Below, in pieces: positions 1 to 5,889 of a stretch of DNA of 7,974 nt. This stretch comes from JBFJWU01 sp041623475 [NCBI: bacterium]. GTDB taxonomy: Bacteria; J088. Each line of letters begins with the position of its first letter. The first letter of the stretch is position 1. The translations under genes were made by a program, and so were the position numbers. The notes under the pieces are model-generated. The model was not told where the DNA came from, made no database searches, and saw nothing but the letters and a program-made list of their open reading frames with translations. The stretch is from contig JBFJWU010000144.1 of NCBI GenBank assembly GCA_041623475.1, forward strand, positions 1 through 7,974. The letters are read 5' to 3'.

Positions 1-298
1 CAGTTTGACCCGCGGCGTTGGACATCCGCAGCTCCAGATACTTGTCTGTGTACCAGATTACCTCTGGTCTGGATACCATCCTGGCTTCAATCAGTTCCAG
101 CTGTTCCCCGTCGCGGTAGGCGTTGGAAACCATCACGGCAGAAGGACCGTCAGCCATCAGCATCAAGGTGACTTTTGATCGTCCCTTGGGGCCTTCAATG
201 GTCAGCGTTTCATCGCTTGAAATCGCGTCGCCCGCAGGGGCGACCGACGCAACAGCCAAAGAACCGACAACTATTAGAAATCGTGTCAAAACAGCCAT
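1..298 (-). CDS. Small exported protein of unknown function (C-terminus beyond window)
   Basis: The reading frame starts at ATG 298 on the minus strand and stays open for 99 codons to the window edge, so the C-terminus is missing. The N-terminus looks like a Sec signal peptide: MAVLTRF, then a hydrophobic stretch (LIVVGSLAVASVA), with likely cleavage after APAGDA near residues 23-25. The mature part (LTIEGPKGRSKVTLMLMADG, then a Tyr/Asp/Glu-rich stretch) looks beta-rich, but I do not recognise a family. An AGGA sequence (308-311) lies 9 bases upstream of the start. The gene is 42 bases downstream of the SRPBCC gene on the same strand and is probably the last visible member of the TRAP operon. 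It is likely periplasmic. No function is assigned. Confidence 0.68.
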   Translation of the reverse strand, partial: MAVLTRFLIVVGSLAVASVAPAGDAISSDETLTIEGPKGRSKVTLMLMADGPSAVMVSNAYRDGEQLELIEARMVSRPEVIWYTDKYLELRMSNAAGQT

Positions 299-312
299 GG
301 CTTTCGATCCTA

Positions 313-332
313 GCACGTCAGGAAAAACGTGC
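313..332. repeat. Perfect 6-bp inverted repeat in the intercistronic gap
   Basis: GCACGT (313-318) and ACGTGC (327-332) are perfect reverse complements around an 8-base loop. The hairpin lies between the SRPBCC stop and the AGGA sequence preceding the last gene. Neither side is followed by a T-run, so it is not a standard intrinsic terminator. It could affect translation or mRNA stability of the downstream gene, or be a chance structure. Confidence 0.35.
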
Positions 333-340
333 AATAGATC

Positions 341-829
341 CTAAAATCGCTCATCGACATATTTAGCCAGCCCCTTCATGTACCCGCCAAGGGCGCGTTT
401 CATAAACGGCGCGATCAACCGATCAAGCAGCCCGAAAATACCAGCACCGTCATAGGCAACGGTCCATTGCAACTGGCATTGCCCCTCACCCAGATCCTTG
501 ATGTCATAATTTTCCGCAAAAATCTTCCAGGTTTTGCGATTTGTGCCGTCCAGGCAGAACGCCATGTGCCGGCCGGATTCCCAAGCTATGAACCGTTCGT
601 ACAACGTCAGGTTGCCGCTAAGATCGACGGTCCTGGTTGTGCCGACACCGTAGGGTTTGGAGCTGGTCCAGGTGACATTCTGGATTCCGCCCGCCCACAC
701 GGTCCAGGCAATTTCATCCTCGAACACCTGGAACAACTGGTCGCCCGAGCAATTCAGCTCAACAGTAAAATCGAATCGACGCACCGCTCGATCGAAATAC
801 GTCAGGTCGACCGTTTCGCAGTCGTACAT
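341..829 (-). CDS. SRPBCC / START-like (polyketide cyclase-dehydrase type) protein
   Basis: This 162-residue protein has the length and layout of single-domain SRPBCC proteins (Polyketide_cyc2-like). There is a short N-terminal strand (FDFTVELNCSG, about 19-29), then the first helix (DQLFQVFEDE, about 30-39) and a Trp-rich turn (WTVWAGGIQNVTW). A run of beta strands carries the usual G-x-G-T-x-R-x-V pattern (GVGTTRTVDL, about 61-70). A long amphipathic C-terminal helix follows (LLDRLIAPFMKRALGGYMKGLAKYV, about 134-158). The family forms a hydrophobic cavity that binds lipids, polyketides or other apolar ligands; no catalytic residues can be assigned here. There is no signal peptide, so it should be cytoplasmic. 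Its ATG lies 3 bases past the dctM stop, so it is almost certainly cotranscribed and may be translationally coupled. The ligand is unknown. Confidence 0.8.
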   Translation of the reverse strand: MYDCETVDLTYFDRAVRRFDFTVELNCSGDQLFQVFEDEIAWTVWAGGIQNVTWTSSKPYGVGTTRTVDLSGNLTLYERFIAWESGRHMAFCLDGTNRKTWKIFAENYDIKDLGEGQCQLQWTVAYDGAGIFGLLDRLIAPFMKRALGGYMKGLAKYVDERF

Positions 830-832
830 CGG

Positions 833-2116
833 TCAGGGTCCCAGAAGTGCCAGTGATATTTGCGGAATATATGTAATCAAACCCAGGCCAATCAGCAGTA
901 GCGCTGTAAACGGCAACGCTCCGCGCACGACTTCGAGGAACGGACGATTGAAGATCGAGGTCGCAACAAACAAGTTTAGCCCCAGGGGCGGTGTCAGGAA
1001 TCCGATCTCCAGATTGACAATAAAGATAATGCCCAGGTGAACAGGATCGACACCATACTCGACACCGACAGCTGCGATAATCGGTGCCAGGATCAGGATT
1101 GCGCTGATGATATCCATCACGCAACCGGTCGCAAGCAAGACAATGTTGGTCAACATCAGGAAACCGACTTTTGAGTCGACGTATCCTTGCAGGGCCTCTG
1201 TCAACAGGACCGGCACACGTTGCAATGTCAGGAAATTCGCCAATGCCGCCGCCAGGGCGACGATCATTAAAATAGCGCCCATTTCGGTCATTGATCGAAC
1301 AATCAGGTTGGGCACTTCGCCAAATTTGATTTCCTTGTGGATAAACACTTCAACGAACAGCGCGTAGACGACAGACAGCGCCGCGGCTTCGTTGACCGTC
1401 GTAAATCCGCTGTAAATCCCGCCCAGAATCAGGACAGGCAGCATAATCCCCCAGAATCCTTCGCGAAACCGTGCCGCCGCCGTCGCGAAATCAAACGGCT
1501 CAGTACGGACGCCATAGCGAATGCCCTGGATCACGCAATAGACCATCAGAATTCCACCCAACAGCAGGCCAGGCAGGAAACCGGCGATAAACAGGCGCCC
1601 AACGCTGACACCATCGACCATGATCGCGTAGACGATCATGGGGATACTTGGGGGAATCAGGATGCCCAGGCTCCCGCTGCTGCTGATCAGCCCCAGCCCG
1701 AATCGTTCCGGGTATTCCTCTTTGACAAGTGCCGGGAACATGACCATTCCGATGGCGACAACAGTCGCGGCGCTGGAGCCACTGATCGCGGCAAAGATCA
1801 GGCAGGCAAAGACAGTCGCGACACCCAACCCCCCGGGTAACCAACTGACCAGGGATCTTGCGAATCCAATCAACTTTCGACTGATTCCGCCGCCCGTCAT
1901 AATGACCCCAGCCAGGACAAAAAACGGTATCGCCAGCAGCGCCTCTTTATTAAGGATGCCGAACATCTTCTGGGCAACCAGAAATCCCCATTTGTCGGAC
2001 GGGATATGCGTGAACACGCCAAATGACAGCAGCGTCATTGATCCAATGACCGCGAACAGGGGAACGCCCAGTGCAATCAGAACGAACCCGGCGAGAACGA
2101 CTAAACCGGCGGTCAC
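833..2116 (-). CDS. dctM: TRAP transporter large permease subunit DctM
   Basis: This is the large membrane subunit of a TRAP secondary transporter, which uses an ion gradient to import the ligand delivered by the periplasmic receptor. At 427 residues it has the normal family length and is hydrophobic throughout, with about a dozen membrane segments. Family hallmarks are visible: IPFFVLAGVIMTGGGISRKL (about 63-82), the SGSSAATV motif (112-119), GILIPPSIPM (151-160), and near the C-terminus FLTPPLGLNLF. The start is GTG at 2116. Its first four bases overlap the dctQ stop (GTGA), a typical coupled arrangement for Q and M subunits. No ATG near the N-terminus fits better. The next gene, an SRPBCC protein, begins 3 bases after the stop. 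Family-level assignment is secure; the substrate cannot be read from this subunit. Confidence 0.96.
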   Translation of the reverse strand: MTAGLVVLAGFVLIALGVPLFAVIGSMTLLSFGVFTHIPSDKWGFLVAQKMFGILNKEALLAIPFFVLAGVIMTGGGISRKLIGFARSLVSWLPGGLGVATVFACLIFAAISGSSAATVVAIGMVMFPALVKEEYPERFGLGLISSSGSLGILIPPSIPMIVYAIMVDGVSVGRLFIAGFLPGLLLGGILMVYCVIQGIRYGVRTEPFDFATAAARFREGFWGIMLPVLILGGIYSGFTTVNEAAALSVVYALFVEVFIHKEIKFGEVPNLIVRSMTEMGAILMIVALAAALANFLTLQRVPVLLTEALQGYVDSKVGFLMLTNIVLLATGCVMDIISAILILAPIIAAVGVEYGVDPVHLGIIFIVNLEIGFLTPPLGLNLFVATSIFNRPFLEVVRGALPFTALLLIGLGLITYIPQISLALLGP

Positions 2117-2700
2117 GAGTTTGGCTCTTCCGGCGCGTCCGCAGATTTGATCAGGTCATCCAGCCCGACAGCGGCCCGCCGTCGATCCCCGGGATATGCA
2201 CCAAGTGCAATGGCCAGTTCCTCGAGCGCGATCTGCAAAAAACGAATACTCATTACAGACAGCGAAATCGGCAGTCCGACTACAACGTATTTCATCGGCA
2301 ATTGCAGTGCAGTCGAGGTCCGGAACTGTACGCCGGGGCTGTTCATATATTCGATTCCGGCGAACAATACGAATACGACAAACACACCAGTCGCCAGGAA
2401 CACGGCCGCATTCAGGAACAGCGCGGCGGGTCGGTCACCGAGGAGTTTGGGCACAGCGTCGACAACAATGTGTTTGCGGTCACGGGTAGCCAGCGATCCG
2501 CTGATGAACCCGACCCAGACAAGCAGAAACGTCGCAAGCTCGTTGGCACCAAACAGGTTTTTGTCGGCAACGACACGTAATACGCTTTGGCCGAACACGG
2601 TCCCGACCATTGCAATCACTGCGACAACGACGACGAACTTTTCGACTGCAGCAATCCAGTCGTCCAGCATGCGCCAGCGATCCAGTACGCTTGTAATCAC
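2113..2700 (-). CDS. dctQ: TRAP transporter small permease subunit DctQ
   Basis: This 195-residue protein has four predicted membrane segments (about 19-41, 54-72, 92-116 and 135-160), as expected for DctQ. The family signature follows the first loop: GANELATFLLVWVGFISG (51-68), then SLATRDRKHIVVD (69-81), matching the usual E-x-A-x-x-x-x-V-W pattern followed by R-x-x-H-I-x-V-D. DctQ pairs with DctM in the inner membrane. The start is GTG at 2700, chosen because GAGGA (2708-2712) sits 7 bases upstream. An ATG at 2670 (Met11) lacks such a site and would remove part of the N-terminal region. The polar C-terminal tail (DLIKSADAPEEPNS) is cytoplasmic or disordered. The stop overlaps the dctM start. 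Confidence 0.94.
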   Translation of the reverse strand: MITSVLDRWRMLDDWIAAVEKFVVVVAVIAMVGTVFGQSVLRVVADKNLFGANELATFLLVWVGFISGSLATRDRKHIVVDAVPKLLGDRPAALFLNAAVFLATGVFVVFVLFAGIEYMNSPGVQFRTSTALQLPMKYVVVGLPISLSVMSIRFLQIALEELAIALGAYPGDRRRAAVGLDDLIKSADAPEEPNS

Positions 2701-2707
2701 ACGTATA

Positions 2708-2712
2708 TCCTC
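2708..2712 (-). promoter_or_regulatory. Ribosome binding site that fixes the GTG start of dctQ
   Basis: GAGGA on the minus strand is followed by a 7-base spacer and GTG at 2700. The spacing is near ideal and supports the GTG start over the in-frame ATG at 2670. Confidence 0.7.
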
Positions 2713-2744
2713 AAAAGCCCTGCGTCAATTCTAAGCGGCCGAAA

Positions 2745-3764
2745 TTACTTGTTCTTTGCCCTGTACTCCGCCTTGCCTTGCTCGGCAAGCTTCAGGACGT
2801 CCTCGCCGATCAGGGCACGAATCTGCGGGTCGTTGACGACACCTGCAGACCGCTTGCGGAACACGTCACGTTCCGCTGGAGTCAACTGGACAATGTTCTT
2901 GCCCATTGTCTTGAACAAATCTTCCAGTTCTTTTTCTGATTCAAGCAACCGGTTGCGCATATCGGTTTCGCCCTTGCGCATCTCCGAATAAAAAACCTGC
3001 TTGTGGGCATCAGGAACTGTTCCCCACCACCCCTTGTTGCAAATCATGACGGCGGGTTGATAGATATGACCACTGATCGTCACGTTGTTGATAACTTCTG
3101 CCCAGCCTGTGGCCATGATCAAGACCAGGGTATTGTCGCCACCATCAATAATGCCGCGTTCCAATGCCTGGTAAATCTCGGTTGTCGCCAGCGGTGTCGG
3201 ATTCACGCCCAGTGATTTCCAAAATGCGATGTGAACCGGGCTCTCCTGGCTCCTCATTTTCAGGCCCTTCAGGTCCTCGGGCTTGCGGACGATCGAATCG
3301 CCCATCGTATAAAAGTGACGCCAGCCGTTTTCGCTCCAACCCAACTGGACCAGCCCGATCTTTTCCAACTCCGAGGCAAAGTAGTCCCGGAAGTGGTTGT
3401 CAATAACGTAGTAAGCCTCGTCGCGGCTTTCCCAGAAAAACGGAATTTCGAACACCTGCATCGCCGGCATCAAATTGGCGACCGAACCGGTGCTGACTCC
3501 GGCGCATTCAATCGAACCAAACTGGGTGCTTTCGACCATCTGGATCTCGTCACCCAACTGCCCGCCGGGAAAAATCTGCCATTTGAACTCGTTATTGGTT
3601 CGGGACAGCAGCCCCTTCGACATCAGTTCCAGGCTTTCGATCCAGGGAGATCCACCGGGTGCCATAGTTCCAAGCTTGACGCGCTTGACATCAGCGCCCT
3701 GGGCCGAAGGAGCGGCCACAAGCATCACTGCAGCGATTAATGACAGTCTGATTTGATTCTTCAT
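2745..3764 (-). CDS. dctP: TRAP transporter periplasmic substrate-binding protein (DctP / TatP type)
   Basis: This 339-residue protein has a Sec signal peptide (MKNQIR, then LSLIAAVMLVAAPSAQG) with cleavage around residues 23-24. The mature protein begins with the DctP-type pattern VKLGTMAPGGSPW (29-41). Further family landmarks are FPGGQLGDE (65-73), the lid region EDLKGLKMRSQES (163-175) carrying the ligand-binding arginine position (R171), and TEIYQALERGIIDGGDNTL (195-213). That last segment aligns with the usual EVYxALQxGxxDGxExP motif but reads GGDNT where many members have GQENP. The C-terminus is a helix-rich, lysine-containing tail (EQGKAEYRAKNK). It lies 46 bases downstream of the TatT-like lipoprotein gene and 44 bases upstream of dctQ. 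No clear Shine-Dalgarno precedes its ATG. Pairing with TatT suggests a TPAT receptor with a probably hydrophobic ligand, which is an inference. Confidence 0.94.
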   Translation of the reverse strand: MKNQIRLSLIAAVMLVAAPSAQGADVKRVKLGTMAPGGSPWIESLELMSKGLLSRTNNEFKWQIFPGGQLGDEIQMVESTQFGSIECAGVSTGSVANLMPAMQVFEIPFFWESRDEAYYVIDNHFRDYFASELEKIGLVQLGWSENGWRHFYTMGDSIVRKPEDLKGLKMRSQESPVHIAFWKSLGVNPTPLATTEIYQALERGIIDGGDNTLVLIMATGWAEVINNVTISGHIYQPAVMICNKGWWGTVPDAHKQVFYSEMRKGETDMRNRLLESEKELEDLFKTMGKNIVQLTPAERDVFRKRSAGVVNDPQIRALIGEDVLKLAEQGKAEYRAKNK

Positions 3765-3810
3765 GTATAAAACCCGTTTTCCAAATATTGAAAGTTAACC
3801 GGCAGCTGCT

Positions 3811-4725
3811 TCAGTCCAGCAATGCGTACAGCGAAAACGGCAGCGACGCAAACAAGTCATTTACCTGTGCCAGCATTTCACGAGCCTTTTCCTGCTCGAC
3901 TTTCTGTTCCGGCACTACATCGGGTATGACGGTTGGATCGCTTTCGATAACCTGATTCAAGAGATTTTCGAACATCTCGCGGTCCTGGATCTTGGTTGCC
4001 AGCGTGTCGGCCATCAGGACCTTGGTACCCAGGTAGTTGGGCGCGAGTTCGAGGCTTTTATCGTAATGTTTACGAGACACTTCAACATCACCGCCAGCAA
4101 ATGATGGTGCGATGGAATAGTATGCACCCCAATAACGATCAGGGCCGCCGTAGTAGTAATCCGGCGCCTGTTCGGTAACCCATTCCATCAGTTTCTTGAC
4201 GCGGTTTTTCTGGGACAGCAGCGTTGTAAAGCCCTTCAGGCGAGCCCATTTACCCGTTGCTGCAGCGCTCCAGTAAACCGCTCCGGCGTAGCTCGCATCA
4301 AGGACGCGGATCGCGTCCTCAACGGGTTCTTCATCAACCTTGACCAGTTTTACAAAGTCCTCGTCCGTTGCCATGGCACGTTCACCCCAGCTGGCGGACG
4401 TATCGTACAACCTCAGCTGTTCCTCTTTGTTTGCCCGGTTATAACCGTCGGACAGGAAATAGTATGCGCGCGACAGGCGGATCATCACATCCTTCTGGTT
4501 GGGATTGATCGCGATCGCCTTCTCGTAACCGGCGATTGCCTGACGCAACGTATCCGCGTTGTCACGACCCGCCCAGGCCGCCTCAGCCTCGGCCAGTACT
4601 TCGGTCAGGTTACCTTCGACCTGGGTTGTCTCGCGCTCCCAGCCGGCGACGCGGCTGGCACCACACGCGCTTAACAATCCTGCCGTCGAGACAACAGCAA
4701 CTGCCGCAAAAAACTTCCTGTTCAT
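3811..4725 (-). CDS. tatT: TatT-type TPR lipoprotein associated with the TRAP transporter
   Basis: This 304-residue protein starts with a lipoprotein signal peptide: MNRKFF, a hydrophobic core, and lipobox LSAC with the lipidated cysteine at 21. Gly22 follows rather than Asp, so outer-membrane sorting by Lol is expected. The mature protein is helical and TPR-like. One repeat is visible at about 59-96 (LRQAIAGYEKAIAINPNQKD...) and another at about 217-250 (SRKHYDKSLELAPNYLGT...). The segment YYYGGPDRYWGAYYSI (190-205) is the kind of aromatic signature I associate with the TatT family, as is the C-terminal pattern MFENLLNQVIESDP. TatT was defined from T. pallidum Tp0956, a TPR lipoprotein that complexes with the TRAP receptor Tp0957. 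Here the gene sits directly upstream of dctP, as expected for such a pair. An AGGAGG site (4735-4740) lies 9 bases from the ATG. The family call rests on recalled motifs and context. Confidence 0.85.
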   Translation of the reverse strand: MNRKFFAAVAVVSTAGLLSACGASRVAGWERETTQVEGNLTEVLAEAEAAWAGRDNADTLRQAIAGYEKAIAINPNQKDVMIRLSRAYYFLSDGYNRANKEEQLRLYDTSASWGERAMATDEDFVKLVKVDEEPVEDAIRVLDASYAGAVYWSAAATGKWARLKGFTTLLSQKNRVKKLMEWVTEQAPDYYYGGPDRYWGAYYSIAPSFAGGDVEVSRKHYDKSLELAPNYLGTKVLMADTLATKIQDREMFENLLNQVIESDPTVIPDVVPEQKVEQEKAREMLAQVNDLFASLPFSLYALLD

Positions 4726-4734
4726 TCCTGATTT

Positions 4735-4740
4735 CCTCCT
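4735..4740 (-). promoter_or_regulatory. Strong ribosome binding site of the TatT gene
   Basis: AGGAGG on the minus strand lies 9 bases before the ATG at 4725, with a second AGGA directly abutting the start. It is the strongest Shine-Dalgarno in the transporter operon and suggests high expression of the lipoprotein relative to its neighbours. Confidence 0.65.
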
Positions 4741-4772
4741 CGGAAAAAATTCTTTTCTGCCCGAAAACGGGC
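4741..4772 (-). promoter_or_regulatory. Intercistronic hairpin with downstream T-run, possible attenuator
   Basis: On the minus strand GCCCG (4772-4768) pairs perfectly with CGGGC (4763-4759) around a TTTT loop. About 9 bases later comes a run of six T. The intervening GAAAA can pair either back with TTTTC of the first hairpin or forward with the T-run, so the structures are mutually exclusive. This lies in the 69-base gap between the receiver-protein stop and the TatT gene. The T-run is too far from the stem for a classical terminator. A weak terminator, an mRNA processing site, or chance are all possible. Confidence 0.3.
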
Positions 4773-4794
4773 CGGTTTACGTGCTAAATTCGTT

Positions 4795-5223
4795 TCAAGT
4801 TCCGGTATCGTCGTCCGTGGCGCTGTCATCACCCAGCATAATCCCCTTTTCCGCCAGCAGGATACGAACTTTTTCAACCAGGTCATCACCGTTAAAGGGC
4901 TTGGTCACATATGCGTCGCAGCCCGCCTGGAATGCCCGTTGCAAATGCTCCTGGTCATCGCGTCCAGTCACGATAATCACCGCCGTGTCTTCCAGTTCCG
5001 GTTTGGACTTGATGACACGGCAGATCTGCTCGCCATTCAGGTCAGGAAGCATCAGATCCAGGAACACGACATCCGGGCGCTCACTGGCAACTTTCTTGAC
5101 TGCTTCGGCTCCGGATTCGGCCCGAAAAATTTCCAGCTCTGAAAACTGTTTCAGAATTCGTTCTTCTTCATCGAGGATCGCAACGACATCATCAACTAGC
5201 AATATTTTCGCTCGATTGGTCAT
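4795..5223 (-). CDS. Stand-alone response-regulator receiver protein
   Basis: This 142-residue protein consists of a single CheY-like receiver domain. All conserved positions are present: acidic pair D11-D12 (ILLVDD), phospho-acceptor D56 (VVFLDLMLPDLNG), switch residue T86 (IIVTGRDD), Y105, and K108 in YVTKPF. The domain ends near residue 125 and is followed by a short acidic tail (GDDSATDDDTGT) with no output domain. It should therefore act by protein-protein contact after phosphorylation by a histidine kinase that is not in this window. Its ATG overlaps the stop of the upstream gene (ATGA), so the two are translationally coupled and probably work together. It lies 69 bases upstream of the TRAP operon on the same strand and might be cotranscribed with it, though a hairpin separates them. 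The target is unknown. Confidence 0.93.
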   Translation of the reverse strand: MTNRAKILLVDDVVAILDEEERILKQFSELEIFRAESGAEAVKKVASERPDVVFLDLMLPDLNGEQICRVIKSKPELEDTAVIIVTGRDDQEHLQRAFQAGCDAYVTKPFNGDDLVEKVRILLAEKGIMLGDDSATDDDTGT

Positions 5224-5798
5224 TTTTTGGATGCCTTTTTTGACCCGGATGCCTTCTTCTTTGCGGCAACCTTTTTGGGCTTGGTTGTTTTCTTTTCCGA
5301 ATTGCCGGCCCGCCGCCGGAGGACCTGGACGGGATCTTCCGACTGGGCTTCGCGCAGCAGTGCCCGCAGGTCAGATAATGTTCGGACCCCGCGCGACGAT
5401 GCAAGCTGCAACACACGCGGTCCGCCACGCAGCAATACCTGCACATAGCCTCGACGGAGCAGTTTACCGAACGGCGATATCAGTCGGAACCGAACCTGCA
5501 CGTCCGGATCTTCGCTTGTTACGCATTCAAACAAAACCATCGCGAAATCGCCAATGTCGCCATCCGCGCCGGTCAGCATATCAATCGACGAGGGCGTAAA
5601 ACTGAACGCAAAATCCGGATCCGGCGACGGCCCTTCCAGCAGCAGGCTCTGGCCGTCTTCACGCATCAGGTGCCACTCGCCGTCCAGGTGCGAAAAAAAC
5701 ACCTGGCTGGACGCCCCGTCCTTGATGTTTTTGGCCGCATCGACCCAACTCGGATGACTTAGAAAGTACTCCGACAGCTTTTTTACGTAGGGGTCCAT
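5220..5798 (-). CDS. Protein of unknown function with possible SCP2-like core and lysine-rich tail
   Basis: This 192-residue protein is soluble and has no signal peptide. Residues 1-25 look helical. Residues 33-130 look alpha/beta, with a pattern resembling sterol-carrier (SCP2) folds: a strand-like FAFSFTPSSIDMLTG (63-77), then GDFAMVLFECV, then VRFRLISPFGKLLRRGYVQVLL (102-123). This match is by eye and weak. Residues about 168-192 form a basic tail (KKTTKPKKVAAKKKASGSKK...) with 12 lysines in the last 24 residues. The tail resembles histone-H1-like tails of some bacterial proteins, so nucleic-acid or membrane-phosphate binding is possible. The gene overlaps the receiver-protein start by four bases (ATGA). 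Its own ATG sits 9 bases after a strong extended -10 element with no Shine-Dalgarno, so the mRNA may be leaderless. I do not recognise the protein as a named family. Confidence 0.82.
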   Translation of the reverse strand: MDPYVKKLSEYFLSHPSWVDAAKNIKDGASSQVFFSHLDGEWHLMREDGQSLLLEGPSPDPDFAFSFTPSSIDMLTGADGDIGDFAMVLFECVTSEDPDVQVRFRLISPFGKLLRRGYVQVLLRGGPRVLQLASSRGVRTLSDLRALLREAQSEDPVQVLRRRAGNSEKKTTKPKKVAAKKKASGSKKASKK

Positions 5799-5807
5799 TG
5801 GAGTCGG

Positions 5808-5816
5808 ATTATAGCA
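5808..5816 (-). promoter_or_regulatory. Extended -10 promoter for the lysine-tail protein / receiver operon
   Basis: On the minus strand TGC (5816-5814) precedes a consensus TATAAT (5813-5808), giving an extended -10 element. There is no good -35 at 16-18 bases, as is usual for extended -10 promoters. A perfect TTGACA (5846-5841) lies 27 bases upstream, too far for this -10. Transcription would start near 5800-5802, leaving a leader of only about 2-4 bases before the ATG at 5798. Confidence 0.6.
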
Positions 5817-5855
5817 GGTTTATTTCCCATTACCCACTGATGTCAAAGGATGAAA

Positions 5856-5882
5856 TTAAAAACGGACCGTCCGGACTCGGTC
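5856..5882 (-). terminator. Probable intrinsic terminator of the antiporter gene
   Basis: Eight bases after the stop codon of the antiporter gene, GACCG (5882-5878) pairs with CGGTC (5869-5865) around an 8-base loop. It is followed after two bases by TTTTT and an AT-rich stretch. The stem is short but perfect. The position separates the antiporter unit from the promoter of the next gene. Confidence 0.55.
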
Positions 5883-5889
5883 AGGGTAG

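Noticed and set aside
467-856. Plus-strand open frame of 129 codons
   Set aside because: It is antisense to the SRPBCC gene and the end of dctM, with no credible ribosome binding site or domain.
1337-1840. Plus-strand open frame of 167 codons rich in Gln, Asp and Arg
   Set aside because: It lies entirely antisense to dctM, whose family motifs are unambiguous. The composition is that of a reverse-strand shadow.
2704-2730. TTGACG and TATACG pair upstream of dctQ as a promoter
   Set aside because: The spacer is only about 15 bases and the -10 overlaps the ribosome binding site spacer and start of dctQ, so an internal promoter here is unlikely.
4786-4797. TTGAAA near the receiver-gene stop as a -35 box for the TatT gene
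   Set aside because: The sequence 17 bases downstream is GC-rich (CCGGCC), with no usable -10.
5226-5296. Lysine-rich codon run as a possible frameshift or low-complexity artefact
   Set aside because: The frame continues cleanly to a stop that overlaps the next start by ATGA, and the tail varies in codon and residue order, so it is taken as real coding sequence.
4559-5599. Long plus-strand open frame of 346 codons
   Set aside because: It is antisense to the TatT gene, the receiver gene and the lysine-tail gene, all of which have clear protein features. Its translation is serine/arginine-rich with no domain pattern.
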